A DNA stretch of 64,000 nt from Gammaproteobacteria bacterium (GTDB lineage: Bacteria; Pseudomonadota; Gammaproteobacteria; Pseudomonadales; Azotimanducaceae): contig VXLJ01000007.1 in the NCBI GenBank assembly GCA_009841635.1, forward strand, positions 279,129 to 343,128, given 5' to 3'. The position numbers and the translations under genes were made by a program. A model generated the notes under the pieces. It saw only the letters and a program-made list of their open reading frames with translations, searched no databases and was not told the origin of the DNA. Positions within the stretch are counted from its first letter, which is position 1; each line of letters starts with the position of its first letter. Below, in pieces: positions 18,423-28,017 of this stretch.

Positions 18423-19706
18423 TCACTCAAAATCGACCACGCGGATCTTCTTGATGGGTGCCGCAATATCTTCGAGCGACTCTAGTTCCACCAACGCTTG
18501 ATTCAATTCACGCTCGACGATTGCATTGGTCAGAATCACGACGGGGATATGTGCGTCGTCGGCAGCGCCGTCCGATTCTTCTTTTTTCTGAATCATGGAC
18601 GCTATGGATATGTCATGGCGAGCCATCGTCTCACCAATCGACGCAATTACGCCTGGCTTATCCGCGGCTGAAATACCGAGATAAAACGAACCCTCAATCG
18701 AATCAATCGGTTTGATCGCTAACTTTCTACCGCCGATGCTGGGTTGACGGTACAACCCTGAAGCAATATTCACAACATCTGCCATGACGGAGGATGCCGT
18801 GGCATGGCCGCCCGCGCCAGGTCCCATAAAGCGCAATACACCAGCGTTTTCGGTCCCGCACTGGACAGCGTTTTCGACATCATCGACTTTAGCGATCAAA
18901 TTGTTAACGGGGATGAGTGCGGGATGCACACGCATATCAATCGAATCATCCACAACCCTGCCGATCGCTAGGTGTTTGATGGTGTAACCGAGTTCTTCGG
19001 CGTGTTTAAGGTCATCTATGGTGAGGTCCGTTATGCCTTCACAATAAACATCGTCTACCGAAATTGGGACGTCGTACGCTAGCGCGACGAGAATGGCAAG
19101 TTTTTGCGCGGCATCCATACCGCCTATATCGAATGTAGGATCCGCCTCTGCATAACCAAGTTCCTGCGCGGTACGCAAAGCATCGTCAAACGGCGTTTCG
19201 TCGCGTGCCATAGCCGTCAGGATGTAATTGCAAGTGCCGTTAATGATCCCGGTAATCCAGCGGATGCCGTTGGCGGGAAATCCAGTCTTGAGAGGCGCGA
19301 TGATGGGTATCCCGCCGGCCACCGCGGCTTCGAACCCCAACGGCACTTGATTGGTTCGTGCCAATGCGAGCAACTCATTACCGTGCTCTGCGAGAACGGC
19401 TTTGTTGGCCGTGATCACACCCCTGCCACTTTGCAAGCAGCGCTTGATCAGGTCATACGCCGCATCCGTACCACCAATCAGTTCGATCACGAGGTCCAAC
19501 TCGTTGTCAGATGCCAGATCGTTCAGATCAGTAGAAAACGCGATATGGGTCAAGTCAGCTTCTGAACGCGGGCGACGGCTGGCGACGCGTTTGAGGCACA
19601 CTGCATGACCGACGATTGATTCGAGCTCTTCTTGACTGTCGCTCGCGAGGTCTAGAAATCCTTGTGCGACAACGCCTAAACCAGCTATACCTAGGTTAGT
19701 CGCCAC
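18423..19706 (-). CDS. hom: homoserine dehydrogenase
   Basis: A 427-residue monofunctional enzyme: Rossmann domain (LGIAGLGVVAQGFLDL), ANKAVLAEHGNELLALA, the catalytic domain with GIINGTCNYILTAM and ELGYAEADPTFDIGGMDAAQKLAIL, and a C-terminal ACT domain from about residue 347 (FYLGISAADKPGVIASIGETMARHDISIASMIQK). It reduces aspartate semialdehyde to homoserine for threonine and methionine, normally with threonine feedback through the ACT domain. The start is GTG. The thrC gene normally next to it is not in this window. Confidence 0.95.
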   Translation of the reverse strand: MATNLGIAGLGVVAQGFLDLASDSQEELESIVGHAVCLKRVASRRPRSEADLTHIAFSTDLNDLASDNELDLVIELIGGTDAAYDLIKRCLQSGRGVITANKAVLAEHGNELLALARTNQVPLGFEAAVAGGIPIIAPLKTGFPANGIRWITGIINGTCNYILTAMARDETPFDDALRTAQELGYAEADPTFDIGGMDAAQKLAILVALAYDVPISVDDVYCEGITDLTIDDLKHAEELGYTIKHLAIGRVVDDSIDMRVHPALIPVNNLIAKVDDVENAVQCGTENAGVLRFMGPGAGGHATASSVMADVVNIASGLYRQPSIGGRKLAIKPIDSIEGSFYLGISAADKPGVIASIGETMARHDISIASMIQKKEESDGAADDAHIPVVILTNAIVERELNQALVELESLEDIAAPIKKIRVVDFE

Positions 19707-19913
19707 GTTTGACTAAATAACAATACAACAACAAGCGTACGAACAATGTAATTTCTACGTACTTTGAATTTTATTTTGACAATTCAATCGCCGCGAAACA
19801 TTAGGCTCGTTCTTGTCCGCCAAGAGATGGCGTCAGCACGAGAGCATGAATCCAGAATCGAAACGCAATCCGCTTGGGACATTTACGGGCTTATCATTGA
19901 CGCTCAAACGAAC

Positions 19914-19940
19914 TTGACTAACGCCTTAGCCGTTTATGCT
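19914..19940 (+). promoter_or_regulatory. possible promoter upstream of gltA
   Basis: TTGACT (19914-19919) and TATGCT (19935-19940) are good sigma-70-like hexamers, but with a short 15-base spacer. The -10 ends 59 bases before the gltA ATG, which has an AAAGG ribosome-binding site. The 293-base gap (19707-19999) must also hold the promoter for hom on the other strand; I see no convincing candidate for that, and no RNA gene. Confidence 0.3.
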
Positions 19941-19999
19941 CTGTGTAGGTGCGTCAAGACGCTCTTTTATCACTAGTTTGTCCATAAAGGTTGTATTAG

Positions 20000-21280
20000 A
20001 TGGCTGAACGAGCCGCGCAGTTGTCCGTTGACGGTCAGACCATCGATCTTGCCGTGCTTTCACCTTCCGAAGGCTACGACGCCATCGATATTAGCGCGCT
20101 CATCACGGAAGGCTACGTGACGTTTGATCCTGGTTTCATGTCAACGGCGTCCTGCGAATCGTCCATTACCTACATCGATGGCGATGAGGGCATTCTGCTT
20201 CACCGAGGCTATCCAATCGAGCAGCTTTCGTCGAGTTCCAACTACCTTGAATTGACATATTTGTTGCTGTTTGGCAGTTTGCCGACGCAAAGCGAGTTCG
20301 ACGCGTACAAGGAGAAGATTCGCGCCGAGACGTATGTCGATGATCGGCTGTTGGCGCTATGCGCGACCTTGCCGCAACACTCCCATCCTATGGGGATCAT
20401 GTGTTCGCTCGTGGGCGCGATGTCAGCTATTTTTCACCATGAAACCGACATCACTGACGCCGCGAGTCGCGACCAAGTGGCGATCAAACTCATCGCACAG
20501 ATGCCAATTTGTGCAGCCATCGCCTATCGACATTCCGTTGGCAAACCTATGCTGCCGGCCAAACCAGAACTTGCCTATGGCGAGCATTTCCTCCATTTAA
20601 TGTTCTCCGAGCACGAAGACGACGAGGTCAATCCAGTGCTTGCGACGGCGATGGATCGCATCTTTCTGCTCCATGCAGATCATGAACAGAATGCGTCAAC
20701 TTCTACCGTGCGCCTTGCAGGTTCAACCGACGCGAATCCTTATGCAAGCATTGCTGCTGGCATTGCCGCGTTGTGGGGTCCATCGCATGGCGGGGCGAAC
20801 GAAGCAGTTCTCGATATGTTGGCTGAGATGGGTTCGGTGGACCGTATTGAAGAATTTGTCGGCAAAGCCAAAGATTCGAATGACCCATTTCGCTTGATGG
20901 GATTCGGGCATCGCGTATACAAGAATTACGATCCACGTGCCAAAGTCATGCAACAGACTTGCGACGAGGTGCTGAACGAGTTAGGCGTTGAAAACGATCC
21001 CGTGCTTCAAATGGCCCGCGAGCTTGAACGCATTGCCCTAGCCGATGATTACTTTGTGCAACGACGTCTCTACCCGAACGTAGATTTTTATTCAGGCATC
21101 ATTCTGAAGGCTATCGGCATGCCAGTCGAGTTATTTACGGTGATCTTCGTAACTGGTCGCACGTCTGGCTGGATTGCACAATGGAAAGAGCTAGTCAGTG
21201 AACCGTACAAGATCGGACGACCGCGCCAAATGTACACCGGTAGCAGAAACCGCGATTACGTTCCTATCGGCGCGCGCTAG
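20000..21280 (+). CDS. gltA: citrate synthase, type II
   Basis: A 426-residue citrate synthase. [35 protein letters not shown] is the N-terminal allosteric-type domain. [48 protein letters not shown] carries the catalytic His residues, and [17 protein letters not shown] completes the active site. [21 protein letters not shown] is also conserved. Length and N-terminal domain fit the hexameric NADH-sensitive type of Gram-negative bacteria. It condenses oxaloacetate and acetyl-CoA. It is monocistronic or leads into tusC, 42 bases downstream. Confidence 0.97.
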   Translation: MAERAAQLSVDGQTIDLAVLSPSEGYDAIDISALITEGYVTFDPGFMSTASCESSITYIDGDEGILLHRGYPIEQLSSSSNYLELTYLLLFGSLPTQSEFDAYKEKIRAETYVDDRLLALCATLPQHSHPMGIMCSLVGAMSAIFHHETDITDAASRDQVAIKLIAQMPICAAIAYRHSVGKPMLPAKPELAYGEHFLHLMFSEHEDDEVNPVLATAMDRIFLLHADHEQNASTSTVRLAGSTDANPYASIAAGIAALWGPSHGGANEAVLDMLAEMGSVDRIEEFVGKAKDSNDPFRLMGFGHRVYKNYDPRAKVMQQTCDEVLNELGVENDPVLQMARELERIALADDYFVQRRLYPNVDFYSGIILKAIGMPVELFTVIFVTGRTSGWIAQWKELVSEPYKIGRPRQMYTGSRNRDYVPIGAR

Positions 21281-21322
21281 TTGCTAAAAAAACACAGAGC
21301 ATGACGCTTTAAGGCGGCGACA

Positions 21323-21697
21323 GTGACAGCCGTTTTCTATTGTCTAAGCCAACCGGCGGGGCATGCGGCAAATGAAATCATCGATGTCATTTCAGTTAGC
21401 GCTGTTTTTGACCAAAAGGTCGCCGTCGCATTCATGGGTGACGGCGTGTGGCAGCTGTTCGACAACACCACCATCGCAACTGGCAAAAACACTGTCAAGT
21501 TTTTAGCCGCGTTACCGACATTTGATGTCGACGAGTTTTTAGTAGAGCGTGAAAGTCTGTATCGACAAAACCTCTTTGATCGATTTCACGAATCACGCAA
21601 CGCCGCCAAAGATTCGTTTCTAAACCACGTCAAGATCAAAGATCGCAGCGTGATCCGCGAACGCATGCGCGCATTCGATGTCATCGTCACGGACTGA
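21323..21697 (+). CDS. tusC: TusC/DsrF-like sulfur relay protein
   Basis: A 124-residue DsrE/F-like fold protein. The pattern of a first strand (TAVFYCLSQPAG), a helix, then VAVAFMGDGVWQLF, a hydrophobic middle strand and C-terminal AFDVIVTD follows E. coli TusC. TusC is part of the TusBCD hexamer that passes persulfide sulfur toward 2-thiouridine of tRNA wobble positions. The GTG start follows a strong AAGGCGG ribosome-binding site. Its TGA overlaps the next ATG by one base. TusD, the subunit that carries the relay cysteine, is not adjacent. Confidence 0.75.
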   Translation: MTAVFYCLSQPAGHAANEIIDVISVSAVFDQKVAVAFMGDGVWQLFDNTTIATGKNTVKFLAALPTFDVDEFLVERESLYRQNLFDRFHESRNAAKDSFLNHVKIKDRSVIRERMRAFDVIVTD

Positions 21698-21945
21698 TGC
21701 TCCATCTCGTTCAATCTCGAACTGGGCTTGAAAAGTGCAAGCAGCTGGTGCAGAATGGCGATGACGTAGTGTTTATTGGTGACGGTGTATTGGCTTACGA
21801 GCAAGTTGCCAACTGTCGTGTGTTCATTCACGCAATTGACGCGGAACGATGTGGTGTCGAGACCACAGATGACCGGGTGGTTTGCACAAGCAGCGAGCTC
21901 GTCAAGCTAGTTGCCAAGCACGACCATTCAGCGACATGGCGGTAG
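21697..21945 (+). CDS. tusB: TusB/DsrH-like sulfur relay protein
   Basis: An 82-residue protein beginning MLHLVQSRTGLEKCKQLVQNGDDVVFIGDGV and ending with SSELVKLVAKHDHSATWR. This matches the layout of E. coli TusB, including its C-terminal DFVRLTVKHPSQMAW-type motif. It would pair with the TusC-like protein, whose stop codon overlaps its start (TGATG), so the two are translated together. The missing tusD leaves the composition of the complex open. Confidence 0.75.
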   Translation: MLHLVQSRTGLEKCKQLVQNGDDVVFIGDGVLAYEQVANCRVFIHAIDAERCGVETTDDRVVCTSSELVKLVAKHDHSATWR

Positions 21946-21995
21946 CTTCAATTAGCCGACCGTTGCATAACTTGGACGTATAAGGAGCTAACCCG

Positions 21996-22415
21996 ATGCC
22001 TGAGCAAGCCTCTACATTTGAAGGTGGTTGCCGTTGTGGACAGGTTCGTTACACCTGTCATTCGCCGCCGTTGTTTTCCGCGCATTGTCATTGCCGCGAT
22101 TGTCAATATGCATCTGGTGGTGGCTTTTCTACCATCGTAGGCGTACCAACCGAAGCCGTCAAAATGACTGGTGAGTTAGGCGGATTTAAGGTTACGGCCG
22201 AGAGCGGCAACGAACTAACACGCAAATTCTGTAGGACATGCGGCACACCGATATTGACCGAGCTGCATTCGAATGATCAGATGATGGTGTTGAAAGCAGG
22301 CACGCTCGATGATCCTAGCTGGTTGCGACCCGCAATGCACATATGGACTGCAAGCGGCCAACCTTGGACTGAAGAGATGGGCACCATACCAAAGTTTGAG
22401 AAGAATCCGAGCTAA
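21996..22415 (+). CDS. GFA-family zinc-binding protein
   Basis: A 139-residue protein of the GFA / Mss4-like fold. Zinc-ligand cysteines are visible as GGCRCGQVRYTC, HCHCRDCQYASGGGF and RTCGTPI, all at the usual spacing. The family is named after glutathione-dependent formaldehyde-activating enzyme, but most members have no proven activity and are annotated only as GFA-family proteins. It lies 50 bases after tusB, on the same strand. No partner in formaldehyde metabolism is adjacent, so the role is unknown. Confidence 0.85.
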   Translation: MPEQASTFEGGCRCGQVRYTCHSPPLFSAHCHCRDCQYASGGGFSTIVGVPTEAVKMTGELGGFKVTAESGNELTRKFCRTCGTPILTELHSNDQMMVLKAGTLDDPSWLRPAMHIWTASGQPWTEEMGTIPKFEKNPS

Positions 22416-22465
22416 CCACCACAACACATCGGATTTAGGTACCTGATCAGCTAGACTAGCTTGCC

Positions 22466-23599
22466 ATGCAACGCTTGGTTTGCTTTGGTTTCAATACAAC
22501 GTTTCAACGCCAACTTTTAGCCGCGTGGACCCGCGGTATGGATAGCAGAAACGTCAAGCTAGTCCCGCTCTCGTTTCGAGATGGGCCGGGCGCGGAGCAA
22601 TACTCAAACGATGCATTCATTACCGCGCGGAAGGTGCCAGCAGGAACAACTGGCCAACGACTCAAACGCCAGTTTTTACGCATGCAATACAACTGGATAT
22701 TTCGCCTGCTAAATAAAACCAAACCTTTACAAGTATTGATTTACAATGGATTTAACGGCGTCAATTTTCTGGCTCGTGCTGCCTGTGAGGAACTGCGTTT
22801 GCCAACGCTCTATTTCGAACGAGCGCCATTGCAGAATCGCATTCAAATCGACTCGCAGGGGGTCAATTACCGTTCGAGCATCCCACGCGACATCGCGTTC
22901 TACGAACGCTGCGATCTAGCAAAACTCGCAGCGTTGAGTAGTGGTGAAATCGAAGCTGACTACGATCCGGAACGGCGTCTAGCTACCCAACGACCGACAG
23001 CAAAAGCTACTCGCGAACGAGCCATTCCAAGCCTTGCTCAACCTTATGTGTTTTGTCCGTTGCAGGTGCCGCGCGATACACAAATCACATTCTTTGGTGA
23101 CTGGATCAAATCCATTGAGCACCAACTGGATTGCATCGAATCAGCAGCAGCATATCTGCCAAACGGATGGCATGTGCGAATCAAGGAACATCCTCAAAGT
23201 CCTATTCAGTTCGACAAGCGGGTGGCAGATTACGTCAATCCCCGCTTAGTGATTGACAACCAAACGGACGTGTACGAACAACTTGAACACGCAAAGTGCG
23301 TTCTGACGATTAATTCATCTGTTGGTCTTGAAGCGTTCCTATATGACAAACCCGTCGTCACGCTCGGCCTGGCGCTTTATTCATTCGGTGACTTGACTGC
23401 GCGCGCTGCGAGTCTAAATGCTTTGCAGGAGCTTTTTGCGAATATTGAGAGTGTGGGTTTCTCAAAAGAACATAGACAAGTGTTCTTAAGGTTCTTGTAC
23501 TTTTGGTTTCCAGAAACGCAAGCCGTATTAACAGAGGATTACACTTCGGCAGACCTAAATGATCGTAATGAACTCTTTAATACATTATTAAGTCAATAA
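22466..23599 (+). CDS. capsule-type (KpsS/KpsC-like) glycosyltransferase
   Basis: A 377-residue protein that resembles the capsule polysaccharide synthesis/export family (KpsS/KpsC, beta-Kdo transferases). Support comes from YVFCPLQVPRDTQI, WHVRIKEHPQS and CVLTINSSVGLEAFLYDKPVVTLGLALY, which recur in that family. The N-terminal half (ICNGFNG-type segment, reading LIYNGFNGVNF, and LPTLYFERAPLQNRIQID) fits the nucleotide-sugar-binding architecture. No other capsule gene is nearby. The 3' end and the following 142 bases are noticeably AT-rich. It might modify a surface glycolipid; the acceptor is unknown. Confidence 0.65.
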   Translation: MQRLVCFGFNTTFQRQLLAAWTRGMDSRNVKLVPLSFRDGPGAEQYSNDAFITARKVPAGTTGQRLKRQFLRMQYNWIFRLLNKTKPLQVLIYNGFNGVNFLARAACEELRLPTLYFERAPLQNRIQIDSQGVNYRSSIPRDIAFYERCDLAKLAALSSGEIEADYDPERRLATQRPTAKATRERAIPSLAQPYVFCPLQVPRDTQITFFGDWIKSIEHQLDCIESAAAYLPNGWHVRIKEHPQSPIQFDKRVADYVNPRLVIDNQTDVYEQLEHAKCVLTINSSVGLEAFLYDKPVVTLGLALYSFGDLTARAASLNALQELFANIESVGFSKEHRQVFLRFLYFWFPETQAVLTEDYTSADLNDRNELFNTLLSQ

Positions 23600-23741
23600 G
23601 TTATTTCAATTACTTCTAGAATTTTGTTAACAATCATTCAGTTCTGAGCTATTCAGCAGCAGGTTTTAACCTCAATCCATCAACGGTCCGGTCAGATTGG
23701 CAAACACTCGCATAACCACAATCGCGGAGCCGCAAACGAGA

Positions 23742-24629
23742 TTAACTTTCGCCTTCTACACGACGCAAGCGCTCGATCAAGCTGCTCGTGTCCCAGCGAC
23801 TGCCTCCCAATGCTTGAACCTCTGCATAGAACTGGTCAACCAGCGCTGTAACTGGCAAACGTGCGCCTACTTCCCGGCCAATATCTAGCGCAATCGCTAA
23901 ATCCTTGCGCATCCAATTGACCGCAAAGCCGTAGTCGAACACGCGTGCGGCCATGGTCTCAGCGCGATTCTCCATCTGCCACGACTGCGCCGCACCATTT
24001 TTAATGATGTCGACGACTTCATTGATGTCCAATCCAGATTTTTCTGCCAAATGGAGACCTTCCGACAAGCCCTGCACGATGCCCGCGATGCAGATCTGAT
24101 TGACCATCTTGGTTAGTTGCCCAGTACCAGCGCCACCCATGTGCTTGACCGTTTTCGTGTAACAGTCAATGACACTCGAGGTACGCTCAAACACGGCCGC
24201 ATCGCCACCGACCATGATGGTTAGCGTGCCGTTGTCGGCACCAGCTTGACCACCGGTCAAAGGTGCGTCTAAAAAGTGCGCGCCTGCCTCTGCGCTTGCG
24301 CTTGCGAGTTCCTTCGCTAAATTAGGCGAGTCGGTGGTGTGATCGACTAAAACTGCGTCATTGGCGATCGACGCCAATACACCATCGTCACCGTAAGTCA
24401 CGCTTCGAACGTCATCATCATTACCGACGCACATAAATACGAACTCCGCACCTTCCGCGGCCGCGGCTGGTGTGGGATGGGTGGATCCTTTGTGCTGGGA
24501 TGTCCACTCATTTGCGCGTGTAGCAGTACGGTTGTAAACAGCTACTTCGTGTCCCGCTGCGGCTAGGTGACCAGCCATCGGAAATCCCATGACGCCAAGA
24601 CCGATAAATGCGACTCGATGCGTGCTCAC
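23742..24629 (-). CDS. 3-hydroxyisobutyrate dehydrogenase-family oxidoreductase
   Basis: About 295 residues. The NAD(P)-binding N-terminus FIGLGVMGFPMAGHLAAAGHEVAVYNRT, the substrate motif FLDAPLTGGQAGADNGTLTIMVGG, and GGAGTGQLTKMVNQICIAG with the catalytic Lys are classic for beta-hydroxyacid dehydrogenases (3-hydroxyisobutyrate, tartronate semialdehyde and related). The substrate cannot be told from sequence. I place the start at GTG 24629, six bases after an AGGAG ribosome-binding site, rather than the TTG one codon earlier. It is divergent from selA. Confidence 0.87.
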   Translation of the reverse strand: MSTHRVAFIGLGVMGFPMAGHLAAAGHEVAVYNRTATRANEWTSQHKGSTHPTPAAAAEGAEFVFMCVGNDDDVRSVTYGDDGVLASIANDAVLVDHTTDSPNLAKELASASAEAGAHFLDAPLTGGQAGADNGTLTIMVGGDAAVFERTSSVIDCYTKTVKHMGGAGTGQLTKMVNQICIAGIVQGLSEGLHLAEKSGLDINEVVDIIKNGAAQSWQMENRAETMAARVFDYGFAVNWMRKDLAIALDIGREVGARLPVTALVDQFYAEVQALGGSRWDTSSLIERLRRVEGES

Positions 24630-24746
24630 CAAAAACTCCTAACGTTGCACTCGGATAGCGCTCGCACGTTTCATCGATTCATACGAAAAAAAAGTACGGC
24701 GCAGAAAGATTTAACATAAGCGTAAGCGTCATAAAGCGCACTGAGG

Positions 24747-26141
24747 ATGACCGAAAAAACCAAGAAACTTGATTTACAGCGTATGCCATCGGTCGACAAG
24801 CTGCTGAATTCAGCTCCTCTGAAACCGCTTATTGAGTTATGGGGTCGTGCTTCGGTACATGCTGCAATCGTCGCTACACAAACCTCTCTAAGGGCTGAAG
24901 GGGCAGCACCGCAAAGTTCAAATCTGGAAGGCTACTACCGCGAAGCAGTCGAAATTTGGTTAGCCGCGAATCGCACGATTGGGCATCAATTCGTATTCAA
25001 TGTCACTGGTACGATCTTGCATACAAACCTAGGTCGTGCTGTACTTGACGAGCGCATGTACGACCGTGTGAAGCAGCTCGTGACGCGGCCAGCTTCGATT
25101 GAGCTTGATCTGAGCACGGGTAAACGCGGCTATCGAGAACGCGCTGTTAGCGAGCGATTGTGCCGGCTGATCAATGCCGAAGCAGGTACCGTGGTAAACA
25201 ACAATGCGGCGGCTGTGCTCATCGTCCTGCATACATTGGCGCGCAATCGCGATGTTGTGGTGTCACGCGGCGAATTGATCGAAATCGGTGGTAGTTTTCG
25301 ACTGCCCGACATCATGGAAGCGGCAGGTTCCCGCTTAGTCGAGGTGGGAACAACCAATCGCACCCACATCATGGACTACGAAAAAGCGCTTGTGACTGAA
25401 CCTGCGTTATTGTTGAAGATACATCCCAGCAATTTCCGCATTGAAGGGTTTACTAAGTCGGTCGAAACAACCGAATTAGCAGATCTAGCACGTCGATGGA
25501 ACATCCCCAGCGTGGTTGATCTAGGCAGTGGTGCGCTAGTCGATACCTCTCAGTTTGGCTTGCCACGCGAACCCATGCCGGCTACGACCTTGTCGCAAGG
25601 CGCTGACTTGGTGACCTTTTCAGGCGACAAACTGCTTGGAGGACCTCAAGCTGGTTTGATTGTTGGATCGACTGAGTTGATCTCAAAGATCAATAAGAAT
25701 CCCCTTAAACGCGCGCTTCGCACATCGAAATTCACATTAGCCTTACTTGATGAGACTTTGAAAGCCTATGAAGACGCCGAACATCTTCATCAATCGGTGC
25801 CGACCTTGCGCCAACTTGGTTTGCGGCAAGGCGAGCTGCAGGCACGAGCTAAAAAGGTCCACGCGATGCTGAGCGAGCAGCATGCCGAAGATCCATTCGT
25901 TGTTTCAATCGTTGCAAGCGATGCAGAGGTCGGGAGCGGCGCAATGCCTGGCAACAAGCTCGATTCGATTGCCGTTGCTCTCAAAACAACCACCAATCGT
26001 TCAACGCAGCATCTCCTGCAAAAACTGCGTGAGTTGCCAACGCCCGTCATCGCTCGGTTGCATAAAGATGCTATCCATATGGACATGCGCGGCGCTGAAC
26101 CGCTTGATGAATTCCTAGCCAATCTCCAAGCTCTCGCGTGA
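24747..26141 (+). CDS. selA: L-seryl-tRNA(Sec) selenium transferase
   Basis: A 464-residue PLP enzyme. VFNVTGTILHTNLGRAVLD is the family's N-terminal core, VVNNNAAAVLIVLHTLA the cofactor/substrate region, and VTFSGDKLLGGPQAGLIVG contains Lys295, the PLP lysine with the same number as in E. coli SelA. It converts Ser-tRNA(Sec) to Sec-tRNA(Sec) using selenophosphate. It overlaps selB by 4 bases (GTGA), forming the usual selAB operon. No selC tRNA or selD gene is present in the window. Confidence 0.96.
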   Translation: MTEKTKKLDLQRMPSVDKLLNSAPLKPLIELWGRASVHAAIVATQTSLRAEGAAPQSSNLEGYYREAVEIWLAANRTIGHQFVFNVTGTILHTNLGRAVLDERMYDRVKQLVTRPASIELDLSTGKRGYRERAVSERLCRLINAEAGTVVNNNAAAVLIVLHTLARNRDVVVSRGELIEIGGSFRLPDIMEAAGSRLVEVGTTNRTHIMDYEKALVTEPALLLKIHPSNFRIEGFTKSVETTELADLARRWNIPSVVDLGSGALVDTSQFGLPREPMPATTLSQGADLVTFSGDKLLGGPQAGLIVGSTELISKINKNPLKRALRTSKFTLALLDETLKAYEDAEHLHQSVPTLRQLGLRQGELQARAKKVHAMLSEQHAEDPFVVSIVASDAEVGSGAMPGNKLDSIAVALKTTTNRSTQHLLQKLRELPTPVIARLHKDAIHMDMRGAEPLDEFLANLQALA

Positions 26142-28006
26142 TCATCACGCTCGCAGGTCATGTAGACCACGGCAAGACCGCCGTCGTCCATGCGCTAACC
26201 GGCATCAATACCGATCGACTGAAAGAAGAACAAGCGCGTGGTTTGACGATTGATTTGGGATTCGCGTATGCGACATTTGACGAAGAGCGAATTGGTTTCG
26301 TAGATGTGCCTGGCCATCGACGCTTTATTCACAACATGATCGCTGGTGTCGCTTCGCAACAGCATGCGCTGGTCATCATCGCCGCAGATGACGGCATCAT
26401 GCCGCAAACCATCGAGCACGCCCAAATTCTTGAACTACTAGGTATCCGAAGTGGCACGATTGTCATAAACAAGATAGACATCGTCGAGGCAACGAGACTG
26501 CGCCAAGTTCGAGAATCCATTGGCACTTGGCAGTCAGCCAATTTCCTACGCGATGCAAGCGCCTTTGAAGTCGCTGCCACCACCATGACTGGCATTGAGG
26601 AACTCCGAACCCACCTTGTCGCCACTTCAAAAAACTTCACGCAGGCAGAGTCTCAACGACCGTTTCGTATGGCCATCGACCGCTCATTTCGTTTGCGTGG
26701 TGCCGGAACCGTTGTAACTGGCACGATTGCTTCAGGGCAGGTGCATGCAGGTGACGAGCTGTATCTGACTTCCACAAGCCAGCGTGTGCGAGCTCGCGGC
26801 ATCAATGTTCAAGGGCGCGAACGATCTGAAGGTCGTGCTGGGGATCGTTGCAGCCTAAATATCGCCGGTACCGATGTCAGTCGAGCAAAGCGCGGCGATT
26901 GGGTTTTTGACCCAGCTTACGCGCTAACCACACAACGCGTGAGTGTCTTTCTCACTACGCTCGCAGATTTTCCGCGACCTGTGAAGCACTGGTCGTCAAT
27001 TCACGTGTATCACTTGACAGATCATTGCGAAGCACGCTTGTCATTGTTAGAGTCGCAGGCCTTAACGCCAGGCTCTAGTGAGTTCGCAGAAATCCACTGT
27101 GACTCAGAGATGCACTTCAAAGCCGGCGATCGCCTGATTTTCCGCGATCGTGATTTGGCTCGCACCCTTGGCGGCGGGACGGTTCTAGCGCTTGTCCCGG
27201 AGTCAAACGCGCGAAGACGAACCAAAACAAATCTGCAGTTCTTGCGTTTACTCTACGAAGCCATTCAAGCTGGTCACATGGAGCGGGCAATTGAAACCCA
27301 CGCAGCGCAAGGATTGATAAGCATCGATGAGTTGGCGCGCTTCTTCTTATATGAAGCCATTCAACTAAAGGAGTTTCTCCAGCAACCAACTCATACTCAA
27401 CTAAATGGCTTGGCGATGGCTACCACAGCGGTAGAAGCCAATGCAAATCAACTAAAACAGCTGCTTCGTGACTTTCACCAAGTCAATCCTGCAATGCAAG
27501 GCATGTCTTTCGGCCGTTTGTCATCGCATGTCGCGCTAACTGAAGCTGTGTTGCAGTTCACGCTCGATTGTCTGCTTGACCGCGGCGAACTTCGCCACGT
27601 TAACGGGCAATATCTTCTCCCAGAACATAAAACCCAAGCTGCAAATTACGATGATGTGCTGTATTTGAAGATTGAGCCGTTGTTGGACGCGCCGCAGCCC
27701 CTTTCACTCGGGGATGTTGCTAAGCATTTGCGCATGTCTTTTCAAGCTATCGAAAAAGCAATGCGGCCGATGATCGCAGCAGGCGTCATAGTGCGAGTAA
27801 ACAAGAACCGCTATTTCACCCCAAGTCGTTTGCAATCACTGCAACAAACGGCATACGAGTTGAGCGCAAAACAACCGTTCACAGTTAAGCAGTTTCGAGA
27901 TGAAAGTTTGCTAGGACGGAATACCGTCATCGATGTTTTGGAGTACTTTGATCGGCAACGTATCACTCATCGTCGCGGCGATGTTCGGGTGGTCTTAGAA
28001 AGCTAG
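26138..28006 (+). CDS. selB: selenocysteine-specific elongation factor
   Basis: A 622-residue translational GTPase. G1 is [41 protein letters not shown]3 is [14 protein letters not shown], and NKID is present. EF-Tu-like beta-barrel domains follow ([18 protein letters not shown]), and the C-terminal third has the winged-helix repeats that bind the SECIS hairpin. It delivers Sec-tRNA(Sec) to UGA codons. The start is GTG inside the selA stop. It converges on prfC with an 11-base gap and no obvious terminator. Confidence 0.96.
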   Translation: MIITLAGHVDHGKTAVVHALTGINTDRLKEEQARGLTIDLGFAYATFDEERIGFVDVPGHRRFIHNMIAGVASQQHALVIIAADDGIMPQTIEHAQILELLGIRSGTIVINKIDIVEATRLRQVRESIGTWQSANFLRDASAFEVAATTMTGIEELRTHLVATSKNFTQAESQRPFRMAIDRSFRLRGAGTVVTGTIASGQVHAGDELYLTSTSQRVRARGINVQGRERSEGRAGDRCSLNIAGTDVSRAKRGDWVFDPAYALTTQRVSVFLTTLADFPRPVKHWSSIHVYHLTDHCEARLSLLESQALTPGSSEFAEIHCDSEMHFKAGDRLIFRDRDLARTLGGGTVLALVPESNARRRTKTNLQFLRLLYEAIQAGHMERAIETHAAQGLISIDELARFFLYEAIQLKEFLQQPTHTQLNGLAMATTAVEANANQLKQLLRDFHQVNPAMQGMSFGRLSSHVALTEAVLQFTLDCLLDRGELRHVNGQYLLPEHKTQAANYDDVLYLKIEPLLDAPQPLSLGDVAKHLRMSFQAIEKAMRPMIAAGVIVRVNKNRYFTPSRLQSLQQTAYELSAKQPFTVKQFRDESLLGRNTVIDVLEYFDRQRITHRRGDVRVVLES

Positions 28007-28017
28007 CAGAGAGTTCG

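Noticed and set aside
19104..19565. 153-residue open frame opposite homoserine dehydrogenase
   Set aside because: It is antisense to a strongly conserved gene and has no family motif or start context; it is a codon-usage shadow.
19764..19976. 70-residue open frame in the gap between hom and gltA
   Set aside because: It has no ribosome-binding site or recognisable motif and covers the candidate gltA promoter; composition does not look coding.
23600..23741. AT-rich stretch after the capsule-type gene as a possible mobile-element scar
   Set aside because: No inverted terminal repeats, target duplication or transposase remnant could be seen.
24616..24640. Matching GGAGTTTTTGGTGAGCAC-type leader shared with the POT transporter gene start near 50320
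   Set aside because: Both genes begin with a Shine-Dalgarno sequence and similar V-S-T codons; likeness over under 20 bases is not enough for a shared element.
24630..24746. Search for a selC tRNA in the gap upstream of selA
   Set aside because: The gap has no TTCGA T-loop, acceptor pairing or anticodon-like arrangement of a Sec tRNA.
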